Source: Paenibacillus pedocola (GTDB taxonomy: Bacteria; Bacillota; Bacilli; Paenibacillales; Paenibacillaceae). From it: 64,000 bases of DNA. The DNA is taken from positions 5,996,501 through 6,060,500 of the forward strand of contig NZ_CP134223.1 of NCBI RefSeq assembly GCF_031599675.1. Direction: 5' to 3'. The position numbers and the translations under genes were made by a program. Position 1 is the first letter of the stretch. Each line of letters opens with the position of its first letter. Of this stretch, positions 25,224-33,997 are shown one piece after another. The notes beneath the pieces were generated by a model that did no database searches, was not told the DNA's origin, and worked only from the letters and a program-made list of their open reading frames with translations.

Positions 25224-25964
25224 TTAACGTTGTGTCAGCAGATCAGACGGATTTACAGGTTTACCATCCTCGTACACTTCAAAGTGCACATGGTTGCCGA
25301 GATCCTTCTCAATTTCACTGCGTCCCGCTGTTGCCAGCGTATCGCCCTGCTTCACTTCATCGCCTTGCTTCACTTTGATATCACCGAGGCTCTGATACAC
25401 AGTCTTCAGATTGCCGGGATGGGTAATCTCAACAACCTTGCCGAATACCGCAACATCTTCCACCCGTGTCACTTCACCGCTAAGTGCAGCTTTGACATCA
25501 AATGTTTTGTTATCCTCACGGGCGATGTCGATACCGTTATTGGTTACAAAGGTGTTGTCATACTGTACCATGGCTGCAACGTGATTTTCTTCGGTCCCAT
25601 TTTCATCGTAGAACGGTTTAACCACTTCCACATCACTTGGGCTGGCCACCGGCCAAGCCAGGTTTTCTGCCGATGCGACAACTTCGACTGCTGCAGGATC
25701 TCCAGCCGTACCGGCTTCATTGCCGGAACCAGCGGTGTCCTGTGAAACTACAGCGGCGGTGTCAGGATTCAGCGGCTTCTGGCCGGCATCCTGATAGAAC
25801 CACACCAAGGTTAGTATAAGAGCCGCTGCCGCCGTGTAGACTGCCGGGAATACCCAGCGTCTCGATAATACTCTGTTCCATGAAGAAGGCTTAGCGCCTG
25901 AATCTCCCTGCTTGTTTTTGAGAGATTCATCATGGGTTTGTTTGTTTTTGTCTTGTTCATTCAT
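25224..25964 (-). CDS. spoIIQ: Forespore engulfment-channel protein SpoIIQ (degenerate M23/LytM domain)
   Basis: SpoIIQ spans the forespore membrane and meets SpoIIIAH to form the channel connecting the two cells during engulfment. The 246-residue protein has an N-terminal cytoplasmic part, one membrane helix (about 38-57), an acidic linker and a C-terminal LytM fold. In the zinc site, Asp146 and the H225-x-H227 motif (HVHFEV) are present, but the first His of HxGxD is replaced by Asn142 (NNGID). It is therefore probably not an active endopeptidase. The ATG at 25964 follows GAGGTG. A sigma-F-like promoter lies upstream and a strong terminator downstream. Its place between spoIID and spoIIID supports the name. 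Confidence 0.94.
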   Translation of the reverse strand: MNEQDKNKQTHDESLKNKQGDSGAKPSSWNRVLSRRWVFPAVYTAAAALILTLVWFYQDAGQKPLNPDTAAVVSQDTAGSGNEAGTAGDPAAVEVVASAENLAWPVASPSDVEVVKPFYDENGTEENHVAAMVQYDNTFVTNNGIDIAREDNKTFDVKAALSGEVTRVEDVAVFGKVVEITHPGNLKTVYQSLGDIKVKQGDEVKQGDTLATAGRSEIEKDLGNHVHFEVYEDGKPVNPSDLLTQR

Positions 25965-25983
25965 AGTTTATCACCTCAGTAAC

Positions 25984-26012
25984 CAGTGTTACCGGGCGAT
26001 CCGCTTTTATAC
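25984..26012 (-). promoter_or_regulatory. Candidate sigma-F promoter of spoIIQ
   Basis: On the minus strand GGTAACACTG (25984-25993) fits the sigma-F -10 consensus GGNNANAHTR at every position. GTATA (26008-26012) fits the -35 consensus, with a 14-bp spacer, one or two bases shorter than usual. spoIIQ is transcribed by sigma-F in Bacillus. Confidence 0.6.
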
Positions 26013-26024
26013 GTATCTTTTAAG

Positions 26025-27176
26025 TTATTTTTTCAGAAGAGTTGAGACTTGGGTAAAAGAGATGCCGCTGTAGTAGTGTTTGAGAATCTGAGTGGCCGTG
26101 CTGCCTTCCTTGGCCATCCCGTTCGCCCCCCACTGGCTCATTCCTACTCCATGACCGTTTCCGTAGGTGGTGATGAGCACTTTACCGCCTTGCCGCTTCC
26201 AGGTGAACTGGCTGGAGCGCAGCCCCAGCTTCTCGCGCACCTCGCGTCCGGTGAACACGGTCCCTCCGATGGAGATCTCCTTGACCCGGTGTCCGTCAGT
26301 GAGCGACAGGACTACAGCCGGCAGAGCAGAGGAGGATGAGGATACCGGCTTCACCTTGCCGGTTGCGGACAAACCCGCGGAGGCTGGTAGGGCTTTGGAC
26401 TCCAAGCCCAGCTTGCTGAGCAGCTCAGAGGTGCTGAAGCTGACCGTTACCGCGAGATTCGGTGTAATCGCCAGCTCCCACGGACTGGCTACGCTGCGTA
26501 AATAAGGAACAGCAAAATTCCAGTAGTCTTCCGAATTTTCGGTATAGCCTCCACTGGAGGCGAAGAAGGAGGCCGTTATCGGCTGCCCCTTATAGGTCAT
26601 GATCACTCCGCGCGTCTCTAAGGCCGCGCGGCGGAGCTTGGCCAGCGCGGCGCTTTTGCCGCCGTGCTCCCAATCCCGTTCCAGCGTGGCCAAGGATACG
26701 TAAGCCTGATGGCTTACCGTATCACTTACATCCGCCTCCGGAACGGGCACCCCGCTGTGGTCGCCCGCCATCAGGCGGCGGACAATGAACGTGCGTGCGG
26801 CCACGGCCTGCGCTTTGAGCGCTTCGAGCTCAAAGTCGGCAGGCATCTCGGCCGCCAGCACGCCGCTGACGTAGTCCTCCAGCGGCAGGGTCTCGATTTG
26901 TCCGCTCTGCGACAAATAGACGGAGACCTCCGGCTGCGGGGCTGCCGCAGCCGTTCCCGGCGCAGCCGGGGAGGCCGTGGCCCGCGGCACGGCCGGTGGC
27001 GCCGGCTCATGTCCCCCGCGCAGCGGGACAAGAGCCAGCGGCAGCAGCAGCCCCGCGAGCAGCGGGGCTGCCAGCCAGGCGGCGGGGGCCAGCCGCCGAA
27101 GCCGCGGAGCGCTGCCCGGCCGGCGCACCAAGCGGCGCTTCTGCATTTGGCGTTTCAGATAGCGAAAATCTCTCAT
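26025..27176 (-). CDS. spoIID: Stage II sporulation protein D (peptidoglycan lytic transglycosylase)
   Basis: SpoIID cuts glycan strands at the septum to drive engulfment with SpoIIM and SpoIIP. The 383-residue product has a basic cytoplasmic start, one membrane helix (WLAAPLLAGLLLPLALVPL, about residues 33-51), an Ala/Pro-rich linker and the SpoIID domain. The catalytic Glu lies in VSGVLAAEMPADFELEALKA, followed by AVAARTF, FFASSGGYTE and the C-terminal GNGHGVGMSQWGANGMA. The ATG at 27176 has AAGGAGC 6 nt upstream, so the earlier ATG at 27200 is rejected. The N-terminal third is far more GC-rich than its neighbours. Context: murA upstream, spoIIQ downstream. Confidence 0.96.
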   Translation of the reverse strand: MRDFRYLKRQMQKRRLVRRPGSAPRLRRLAPAAWLAAPLLAGLLLPLALVPLRGGHEPAPPAVPRATASPAAPGTAAAAPQPEVSVYLSQSGQIETLPLEDYVSGVLAAEMPADFELEALKAQAVAARTFIVRRLMAGDHSGVPVPEADVSDTVSHQAYVSLATLERDWEHGGKSAALAKLRRAALETRGVIMTYKGQPITASFFASSGGYTENSEDYWNFAVPYLRSVASPWELAITPNLAVTVSFSTSELLSKLGLESKALPASAGLSATGKVKPVSSSSSALPAVVLSLTDGHRVKEISIGGTVFTGREVREKLGLRSSQFTWKRQGGKVLITTYGNGHGVGMSQWGANGMAKEGSTATQILKHYYSGISFTQVSTLLKK

Positions 27177-27280
27177 CTCTATGCTCCTTCCGTAAGTCAC
27201 CGGTGATTCTTATAGATATGAATTTCCGGGTGCTGCTAGAACGCTATTCTGAGAGTGAGAGAGTTCAAAAAAACAGAACC

Positions 27281-27315
27281 TAAAAAAGACTGCCCCGCAT
27301 ATGCGGAGCAGTCTT
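27281..27315 (-). terminator. Terminator of murA
   Basis: AAGACTGC-CCGCAT and ATGCGG-GCAGTCTT form a long stem with one mismatch, followed by a T-run on the minus strand, 20 bp after murA. Confidence 0.92.
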
Positions 27316-27333
27316 CGTCGTTATTTACAATAA

Positions 27334-28695
27334 TTATACCCAGGTCGGCTGAATCTGGAAGCGCGGCTTCAGCTCTTCACTTCTTGCCGTTTCAGGTTTG
27401 AGGACCTCTTCCTTTACAACCGGAGCAGGCGACTCTTCCATGGAAATCCGCCATATGTCCGCACCAAGTCCCGACAGTTTCTCGGCCAGATTCACATAAC
27501 CGCGGTCAATGTGATGGGTTCCGCTGACTTCTGTAGTCCCTTCGGCAACAAGCCCTGCCAAAATAAGTGCAGCGCCTGCACGCAGGTCTGTAGCGCATAC
27601 CTTAGCACCCACCAGCTGCGCATTTCCAGTCACAATGGCCGAACGTCCTTCGATCTTGATCTCAGCGTTCATGTTGTGGAATTCATCCACATGCATGAAC
27701 CGGTTCTCAAATACCGTCTCCGTTACAACTGCAGTGCCTTCGGAGCGGAGCAGCAGCGCCATCATCTGCGACTGCATATCAGTAGGGAAACCAGGGTACG
27801 GCAAAGTCTTCAAATCCACAGCCTTCAGCGGCTTGTCGCCGATGACCCGTATACCGTTCTCATCCGGGATAATAGTAACGCCCATTTCCTCCATCTTAGC
27901 AATAACAGGACCGAGGTGATCGGCAATTGCGCCTTCCACATACACATCACCGCCTGTAATCGCTGCAGCCGCCATATAGGTACCAGCTTCGATCCGGTCA
28001 GGAATCACATGATGTTTCACGCCATGCAGGCGCTCAACCCCTTCAATCCGGATAACGCCTGTTCCTGCCCCGCGGACAATACCGCCCATGCCGTTCAGGT
28101 AGTTGGCCAAATCGACAATTTCCGGTTCCTTAGCGGCATTCTCAATGACCGTAACCCCTTCAGCGAGTGCTGCGGCCATCATTATATTTTCGGTCGCTCC
28201 TACGCTGGCTACATCCAAATACACTTTAGCCCCGCGCAGCCGTCCGTTTGATTTCGCTTCAATGTAGCCCTGACCCAGACTGATTTCGGCTCCCAGAGCT
28301 TCAAACCCTTTGAGATGCTGGTCAATCGGTCTTGTGCCGATGGCACAGCCTCCAGGCAGGGAAATACGCGTATGCCCCATACGGGACAGGAGTGGGCCCA
28401 TTACTAAGAAGGATGCCCGCATTTTCCGCACCCATTCATAAGGTGCTTCACAGGAAGTAATGCTTCTAGCATCAACCTCGATGATATCATTCTGGTATGT
28501 AACACCCGCACCCAGAGATTCCAGCACTTTGCTGATGGTCATTACATCGTCTAGCGGAGGAGCGTCCACAATGACGCTTACTCCTTCTTCTGCCAATAGA
28601 GAGGCGGCTATGATCGGTAGTACGGAATTTTTTGCGCCGCTTACTTTCACGCTCCCGGTCAATCTGTTGCCACCGCGGACGATAAATTTGCTCAT
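27334..28695 (-). CDS. murA: UDP-N-acetylglucosamine 1-carboxyvinyltransferase
   Basis: This is the first committed enzyme of peptidoglycan synthesis, adding enolpyruvate from PEP to UDP-GlcNAc. The 453-residue protein has the EPSP-synthase-like two-lobe fold, with GAKNSVLPIIAASLL at the N-terminus (UDP-GlcNAc and PEP contacts) and the catalytic, fosfomycin-reactive Cys in PGGCAIGTRPID. Also present are the hinge motifs YPGFPTDMQSQMMALL and ENRFMHVDE. It is about 20 residues longer than MurA usually is because of a charged C-terminal tail (KEEVLKPETARSEELKPRF). The ATG at 28695 has GGAGGG upstream. The position before spoIID corresponds to murAA. Confidence 0.96.
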   Translation of the reverse strand: MSKFIVRGGNRLTGSVKVSGAKNSVLPIIAASLLAEEGVSVIVDAPPLDDVMTISKVLESLGAGVTYQNDIIEVDARSITSCEAPYEWVRKMRASFLVMGPLLSRMGHTRISLPGGCAIGTRPIDQHLKGFEALGAEISLGQGYIEAKSNGRLRGAKVYLDVASVGATENIMMAAALAEGVTVIENAAKEPEIVDLANYLNGMGGIVRGAGTGVIRIEGVERLHGVKHHVIPDRIEAGTYMAAAAITGGDVYVEGAIADHLGPVIAKMEEMGVTIIPDENGIRVIGDKPLKAVDLKTLPYPGFPTDMQSQMMALLLRSEGTAVVTETVFENRFMHVDEFHNMNAEIKIEGRSAIVTGNAQLVGAKVCATDLRAGAALILAGLVAEGTTEVSGTHHIDRGYVNLAEKLSGLGADIWRISMEESPAPVVKEEVLKPETARSEELKPRFQIQPTWV

Positions 28696-28779
28696 TTCGG
28701 TTTCCCTCCGCGTCCATTATTTCTTAAATTAATTTTGAATGTAAGATGCAGCTGTTAAAATATTGGATATTCCGCCAGT

Positions 28780-28839
28780 GTGCCCGATGTGCGGGCACGT
28801 TCCTTAAACATCAGTGTTGACATAATAAAACCTTATTAT
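28780..28839 (-). repeat. Two dyads in the murA upstream gap
   Basis: GTGCCCG/CGGGCAC with a 5-base loop (28780-28798) and ATAATAA/TTATTAT with a 4-base loop (28822-28839) lie between the DUF1146 gene and murA. Neither has a T-run on the minus strand, so they are more likely operators or leader structure than terminators. No clear promoter was seen in the rest of this 200-bp gap. Confidence 0.5.
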
Positions 28840-28894
28840 TCGACATCATTTTCACTCGGTTGGCCTAAGACAGATATAACCAAACCCCTAGTCC

Positions 28895-29152
28895 TTAAAA
28901 CATGTTACGAATCTGTCCGCTCCAGCTCAAGTAATCCAGCAGGAAGCCCGCCACGAAGTGGCCGAGGACGATTGCCAGCAGTAAGTGCAGCAGTCTGCCT
29001 TGTGGGCTCTTGGGATATCTTATGACCAAATCGAGCTTAAGGTTCTGAAGTGCCCACCAAGATAATACTACACAGAGCAAAGAAACGATCATCGAGACCA
29101 AACCGCTGGTACTGATCGCGCTGGACAAATCATCATACAACATTTGATCCAT
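28895..29152 (-). CDS. DUF1146 family membrane protein (YwzB-like)
   Basis: The 85-residue protein has two hydrophobic helices (about residues 17-37 and 54-74) joined by the conserved loop LQNLKLDLVIRYPKSPQGR. Proteins of this family lie just downstream of atpC in Bacillus and relatives, exactly as here. The function is unknown. The ATG at 29152 follows GGAGGGG. The 295-bp gap to atpC contains the atp operon terminator, so this gene probably starts its own transcript toward murA. Confidence 0.85.
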   Translation of the reverse strand: MDQMLYDDLSSAISTSGLVSMIVSLLCVVLSWWALQNLKLDLVIRYPKSPQGRLLHLLLAIVLGHFVAGFLLDYLSWSGQIRNMF

Positions 29153-29405
29153 CTAACCCCTCCGTGTATATGTTACTTGGAAATCGACTCTTATATCATA
29201 CTTGCGTAGATGAAAAGAATCCAGTACTTTTGCAAATTTTTAAACATTACATGCTCAGATAGCTTGGGTTGTTACTAGATAGTCACATAATCATAGTTTT
29301 GCTCCAACCAAGAAAAACGGCTTTATGGCCTTTTTAAGGACGGTATCCGGTTGTGCGAGATAGAGAAGAATAACTTAGAGTGTGAACCCTATAAATTCTT
29401 ATCTT

Positions 29406-29440
29406 AAAAAAAAAGCAGCCAAGCCAGAGGCTTGACCGCT
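29406..29440 (-). terminator. Terminator of the atp operon
   Basis: AGCGGTCAAGCC and GGCTTGGCTGCT pair, with wobble pairs, around a three-base loop and are followed by nine Ts on the minus strand. It starts 8 bp after atpC. Confidence 0.92.
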
Positions 29441-29447
29441 TATTTGA

Positions 29448-29870
29448 TTACTGTTGTCCTTTTCCAGTGGACACTTTGATCCGTGTAACGGCGCGTTGAA
29501 GCGCCAGCTCCGCACGGCGGTGATCAATATCATCCTGTTTACTGCGGGACTGAAGACGGCGCTGAGCCCGTTCTTTAGCCGCTTCGGCACGTTCAACATC
29601 GATATCCTTAGGAAGCTCGGCACTTTCGGCCAGCACGGTCACCTTGTCTTTATGCACTTCCACGAACCCGCCATGAACAGCGATTATGGTCGTAACACCA
29701 TCCGCCTTAACGAACATCGGAGCAACCTGAAGTGGAGTCACAAGGGGAATGTGTCCCGGCAAAATACCCAGGTCGCCATCGGCTCCCTTTACAGTCAGGC
29801 TATTAACCTGCTTGGAGTAAACGAGATGCTCCGGCGTGACAATTTCCAACAGAAAGGTATTCACTTTCAT
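29448..29870 (-). CDS. atpC: F1 ATP synthase epsilon subunit
   Basis: This is a central-stalk subunit that couples rotation and can inhibit ATP hydrolysis. The 140-residue product has the beta-sandwich start (FLLEIVTPEHLVYS, VNSLTVKGADGDLGILPGHIPLVT) and a C-terminal two-helix hairpin (RAEAAKERAQRRL). The ATG at 29870 has AGGAGG upstream. It is the last gene of the atp operon. The gap to atpD contains two palindromic repeat units. Confidence 0.97.
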   Translation of the reverse strand: MKVNTFLLEIVTPEHLVYSKQVNSLTVKGADGDLGILPGHIPLVTPLQVAPMFVKADGVTTIIAVHGGFVEVHKDKVTVLAESAELPKDIDVERAEAAKERAQRRLQSRSKQDDIDHRRAELALQRAVTRIKVSTGKGQQ

Positions 29871-29880
29871 TCCTCCTAAA

Positions 29881-29955
29881 AGCTTAACTTCGTTAAGCTC
29901 GCATCGAAAGCATAAGCTTAAGCTTTACGAAGTAAAGCTCGCTATCGAGAAGCAT
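29881..29955. repeat. Two tandem palindromic intergenic repeats between atpD and atpC
   Basis: Unit 1 has AGCTTAA/TTAAGCT (29881-29899) plus the tail CGCATCGAAAGCAT. Unit 2 has AGCTTTAC/GTAAAGCT (29921-29939) plus the tail CGCTATCGAGAAGCAT. The two units share arms and tails and resemble the three units at 32338-32441. They would be transcribed as hairpins within the atp mRNA. Confidence 0.8.
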
Positions 29956-29968
29956 GATCTAAACAGAA

Positions 29969-31366
29969 TTACATTGATTTCGCTTTTTCGACCGCTTCTT
30001 CAATCGTGCCTACAAAGAGGAAGGCTGCTTCCGGAAGATCATCATGCTTACCTTCCAGGATTTCCTTGAAGCTGCGAACCGTTTCCTTGATCGGTACATA
30101 TTTACCTTTAAAGCCGGTGAATTGTTCTGCCACATGGAAAGGCTGGGACAGGAAGCGTTCAACTTTACGGGCACGGGCTACGATAACCTTATCTTCTTCG
30201 CTCAGCTCATCCATACCGAGGATGGCAATGATGTCCTGAAGCTCAGTATAGCGCTGCAGCAGCTGCTTAACGCCTTGTGCCACGTTGTAGTGCTCATCGC
30301 CGACAATTTCCGGAGCCAGGATACGCGAGCTGGAAGCCAGTGGATCTACCGCTGGGAAAATCCCCTTCTCGGAAATCTTACGCTCAAGGTTGGTTGTTGC
30401 ATCCAAGTGGGCAAAAGCTGTAGCCGGAGCCGGGTCAGTATAGTCATCCGCCGGTACGTAGATCGCTTGGATCGAGGTAACCGAGCCCTTCTTGGTAGAA
30501 GTGATGCGTTCCTGCAATTGACCCATTTCCGTAGCCAGTGTAGGCTGGTAACCTACCGCAGACGGCATACGGCCAAGGAGCGCCGATACTTCGGAACCCG
30601 CTTGGGTAAAGCGGAATATATTATCGATAAAGAGCAGCGTATCGCGGCCTTCCACATCACGGAAATACTCCGCCATGGTCAGACCGGTCAGAGCTACACG
30701 AAGACGTGCGCCCGGCGGCTCATTCATTTGTCCGAACACCATTGCCGTTTTCTTGATAACGCCGGAGTCCGTCATTTCATGATACAGGTCATTACCTTCA
30801 CGGGTACGTTCACCAACACCGGCAAATACGGAGATACCGCCGTGTTCCTGTGCGATGTTGTTGATCAGTTCCTGGATGGTTACGGTTTTACCTACGCCGG
30901 CACCGCCGAAGAGGCCGATTTTACCACCCTTGGCATAAGGGGCCAGCAAGTCGATAACCTTGATTCCTGTTTCCAGAATTTCTGCCTGCGTCGACAGTTC
31001 ATCAAATGTCGGAGCAAGACGGTGAATCGGGTTGCGTTCTGCAACTACCTCAGCGCCGTTATCAATAGGATTGCCCAGCACGTTAAATACGCGGCCAAGT
31101 GTAGCTGCGCCAACCGGAACCGAAATCGGTCCGCCCTGGTCAATAACCTCAAGCCCGCGTACCAGGCCGTCTGTAGACGACATTGCGATACAACGAACCA
31201 GATTGTCACCCAGGTGATTGGAAACCTCAAGGGTCAAATCAATAGTGCGGCCGTTTTCCAAGCTGGTTACAATCTTGATAGCGTTGAAAATCTCGGGCAA
31301 CTGGCCGCGTTCAAATTCAATATCGACAACCGGACCCATAATGCTTACAACGCGTCCTTTGTTCAT
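29969..31366 (-). CDS. atpD: F1 ATP synthase beta subunit
   Basis: This is the catalytic nucleotide-binding subunit. The 465-residue product has the Walker A motif GGAGVGKTVTIQELI, the catalytic Glu region GVGERTREGNDLYHEM, the Walker B motif TLLFIDNIFRFTQAGSEVSALLGR and the DELSEED motif at the C-terminal domain (MDELSEEDKVIVARARK). The ATG at 31366 has GAGGGA upstream. Length and motifs are complete. Confidence 0.98.
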   Translation of the reverse strand: MNKGRVVSIMGPVVDIEFERGQLPEIFNAIKIVTSLENGRTIDLTLEVSNHLGDNLVRCIAMSSTDGLVRGLEVIDQGGPISVPVGAATLGRVFNVLGNPIDNGAEVVAERNPIHRLAPTFDELSTQAEILETGIKVIDLLAPYAKGGKIGLFGGAGVGKTVTIQELINNIAQEHGGISVFAGVGERTREGNDLYHEMTDSGVIKKTAMVFGQMNEPPGARLRVALTGLTMAEYFRDVEGRDTLLFIDNIFRFTQAGSEVSALLGRMPSAVGYQPTLATEMGQLQERITSTKKGSVTSIQAIYVPADDYTDPAPATAFAHLDATTNLERKISEKGIFPAVDPLASSSRILAPEIVGDEHYNVAQGVKQLLQRYTELQDIIAILGMDELSEEDKVIVARARKVERFLSQPFHVAEQFTGFKGKYVPIKETVRSFKEILEGKHDDLPEAAFLFVGTIEEAVEKAKSM

Positions 31367-31451
31367 CTTAATATTTCCCTCCTCGAAAGCTGTTGCATTG
31401 AGAAGAAACGGAAATGCCTTCTCTTCTGATCCGGCACCCGTTTCTTAAGTC

Positions 31452-32321
31452 TTAAGACTGCGCGTTCGCTCCGGCCACAATCTCGGTAATTTCCTGTGTA
31501 ATTGCCGCCTGACGGGCACGGTTATACGTAAGTCTGAGTTCACCGATCATTTTTGACGCGTTCTTCGTTGCACTGCCCATCGCTGTCATCTTCGCTCCCA
31601 GCTCACTGGCCTTGCCGTCAAGAACTGCACTGTAAATCAGCGTTTCCGCATATTTTGGAAGCAGCACTCCGAGTACGCCTTCCGGAGAAGGCTCGTATTC
31701 GTAGCTTGCGCTTGCTTCATGGTGATCCGTTCCGCTTACTGCATCCATTGGCAGCAGACGGTCAACCGTCGGTACCTGGCTGATGGCATTAACGAAGCGG
31801 TTGTAGCAAATATACAGCTCATCATACACGCCTGTTTCGAACTGCTGAACCGCTGAGTAAGCAATCGACTTGATGTCGGAGAATTTCGGCGTATCGGACA
31901 GCTCGGTGATTTCCTCTACAATCGGGTATTCACGGCGGCGTAAAAAGTCACGGCCTTTCCGGCCGATCACGAACAAAGCATACTCGTCTTTGGATGCATG
32001 CCGTTCTGCCAGCAGCAACGTGAGCTTCCGCAGAATATTGGCATTGTATCCGCCGGCGAGACCTCTGTCAGAGGTAACAATAAGATAAGCGGTCTTCTTC
32101 ACCGGACGGCTCACCAGCATCGGATGGGTCACACCCTGTGTACCGGCAGCAATGTTCGATACGACCTCTTTCAGCTTCTGCGAGTAAGGACGGGCAGCTT
32201 CTGCTTTCTCCTGCGCTTTACGGAGTTTCGAGGCGGCTACCATCTCCATTGCCTTCGTGATCTGTCTGGTGTTTTGAACGCTCTTGATTTGACGTTTAAT
32301 ATCACGCATGCTTCTTGCCAT
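31452..32321 (-). CDS. atpG: F1 ATP synthase gamma subunit
   Basis: This is the central rotor shaft. The 289-residue product has the coiled-coil termini of the family (MRDIKRQIKSVQNTRQITKA and, at the end, YNRARQAAITQEITEIVAGA) and the Rossmann-like middle (LIVTSDRGLAGGYNANILR). The ATG at 32321 has AAGGTGG upstream. It is spaced 85 bp from atpD and 150 bp from atpA; the latter gap holds three palindromic repeats. Confidence 0.97.
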   Translation of the reverse strand: MARSMRDIKRQIKSVQNTRQITKAMEMVAASKLRKAQEKAEAARPYSQKLKEVVSNIAAGTQGVTHPMLVSRPVKKTAYLIVTSDRGLAGGYNANILRKLTLLLAERHASKDEYALFVIGRKGRDFLRRREYPIVEEITELSDTPKFSDIKSIAYSAVQQFETGVYDELYICYNRFVNAISQVPTVDRLLPMDAVSGTDHHEASASYEYEPSPEGVLGVLLPKYAETLIYSAVLDGKASELGAKMTAMGSATKNASKMIGELRLTYNRARQAAITQEITEIVAGANAQS

Positions 32322-32337
32322 GATTTCACCACCTTAG

Positions 32338-32441
32338 AGCTTTGACGAAGTCAAAGCTGACCTCGTAAGCATATACTGAGCTTTGACGAAGTCAAAGCTA
32401 TCTTCGTAAGCATATCCCAAAGCTTTGGCAGTGCCAAAGCT
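32338..32441. repeat. Three tandem palindromic repeats between atpA and atpG
   Basis: The first two units share a 21-bp palindrome, arms AGCTTTGAC/GTCAAAGCT around GAA (32338-32358 and 32379-32399). Each has a tail containing TCGTAAGCATAT. The third (32421-32441) has arms AGCTTTGGCA/TGCCAAAGCT. The period is 41-42 bp. This is the same family as the pair at 29881-29955. Confidence 0.85.
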
Positions 32442-32474
32442 CCGGTTCAGACTAACTTTGTATGTGTATAACGA

Positions 32475-33986
32475 TTAGCTCGTCGCAAAGCCTTTTTTGA
32501 ATTTATCAATAGCTTCTTTGAGCGCAGCTTCGTTATCTGCAGTCAAATCTTTAGTATCCGTGATGGATTTAACGATTCCGGCAGCGCTGGTGTCCACAAA
32601 AGCCAGGAATTCCTTCTCAAAACGTCTTACGTCTTTGACAGGGATATCATCCAGATGGCCTTTGACAGCTGTATACAAGCTGATTACCTGGTGTTCTACA
32701 GACAGCGGCTGGTTAACACCCTGCTTAAGAATTTCCATCATACGCGCACCGCGGTTCAGACGGGCTTGCGTAGATTTATCCAGATCGGAACCAAACTGGG
32801 AGAACGCCTGAAGTTCGCGGTATTGGGCCAAATCCAGACGGAGTGAGCCGGCAACCTTCTTCATTGCTTTGATCTGCGCGGAACCGCCTACACGGGATAC
32901 GGAGATACCGACGTTGATCGCCGGACGCTGACCGGAATAGAACAGGTCGGATTCCAGGAAGATCTGGCCGTCGGTAATCGAGATTACGTTCGTAGGAATG
33001 TAAGCCGATACGTCAGATGCCTGTGTTTCGATAAATGGCAGCGCGGTTAATGAACCTCCACCAAGCTCATCGCTAAGCTTAGCCGCACGCTCCAAAAGAC
33101 GGGAGTGTAGATAGAATACGTCACCAGGGAACGCTTCGCGGCCCGGTGGACGGCGGAGCAGCAGGGACAATTCACGGTAAGCGGATGCTTGCTTCGAAAG
33201 GTCATCATAAATGACGAGGACATGCTCGCCTTTGTACATGAAGTATTCGCCCATTGCGCAGCCTGCGTATGGAGCGATATACAGCAGCGGAGACGGCTCG
33301 GATGCCGAAGCGGTTACAACGATTGTATACTCCAGTGCGCCGTGGCGGCGGAGAGTTTCAACAACCTGTGCTACTGTCGATTGTTTCTGGCCGATGGCAA
33401 CATAGATACATTTCATGCCATTGCCTTTTTGGTTGATGATGGCATCGATTGCGATAGCCGTTTTACCGGTCTGACGGTCACCGATGATAAGCTCACGTTG
33501 TCCGCGGCCGATCGGCACCATCGCATCAATCGCTTTGAGGCCGGTCTGCATCGGCTCATGTACCGATTTGCGGTCGATAACGCCTGGAGCGTTATGTTCC
33601 ACAGGACGGAATTCAGTGGTTGCAATTGGACCTTTGCCGTCGAGCGGCTGTCCGAGTGCATTCACTACACGGCCCAGCATAGCATCGCCAACCGGAACCT
33701 GCATGATTTGTCCTGTACGTTTTACTTGATCACCTTCACGAATTTCCTTGTACTCACCCAGGATAACAACACCGACGTTGCTTTCTTCCAGGTTGAGCGC
33801 CATGCCTACTACTCCGTTGGAGAACTCCAGCAATTCGCCTGCCATCGCGTTTTCCAGACCGTAGACACGGGCGATACCGTCTCCGACTTGAATGACGGTG
33901 CCAATTTCGGCCACTTCGATATCGGTTTTATATTGCTCAATTTGACTTTTGATCAAAGTGCTGATCTCTTCAGGTCTGATGCCCAA
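32475..33986 (-). CDS. atpA: F1 ATP synthase alpha subunit
   Basis: This is the non-catalytic nucleotide-binding subunit of the F1 hexamer. The 503-residue product has the Walker A motif GDRQTGKTAIAIDAI, the signature PAINVGISVSRVGGSAQ and the C-terminal helical domain. The start is taken as TTG 33986 (MGIRPEEISTLIK), matching the family N-terminus with GGTGAGG upstream. The GTG at 33995 overlaps its own ribosome site. It lies 11 bp after atpH. Confidence 0.97.
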   Translation of the reverse strand: MGIRPEEISTLIKSQIEQYKTDIEVAEIGTVIQVGDGIARVYGLENAMAGELLEFSNGVVGMALNLEESNVGVVILGEYKEIREGDQVKRTGQIMQVPVGDAMLGRVVNALGQPLDGKGPIATTEFRPVEHNAPGVIDRKSVHEPMQTGLKAIDAMVPIGRGQRELIIGDRQTGKTAIAIDAIINQKGNGMKCIYVAIGQKQSTVAQVVETLRRHGALEYTIVVTASASEPSPLLYIAPYAGCAMGEYFMYKGEHVLVIYDDLSKQASAYRELSLLLRRPPGREAFPGDVFYLHSRLLERAAKLSDELGGGSLTALPFIETQASDVSAYIPTNVISITDGQIFLESDLFYSGQRPAINVGISVSRVGGSAQIKAMKKVAGSLRLDLAQYRELQAFSQFGSDLDKSTQARLNRGARMMEILKQGVNQPLSVEHQVISLYTAVKGHLDDIPVKDVRRFEKEFLAFVDTSAAGIVKSITDTKDLTADNEAALKEAIDKFKKGFATS

Positions 33987-33997
33987 TATCCTCACCC

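Noticed and set aside
30044..31429. Plus-strand open frame of 461 codons opposite atpD
   Set aside because: The composition is unlike a real protein and it lies exactly over the highly conserved beta subunit; a shadow frame. The long frames opposite ychF, glyA and pgcA were rejected for the same reason.
29881..32441. CRISPR-like array in the atp operon
   Set aside because: The repeats are palindromic, few, and separated by related tails rather than unique spacers, and no cas genes are nearby.
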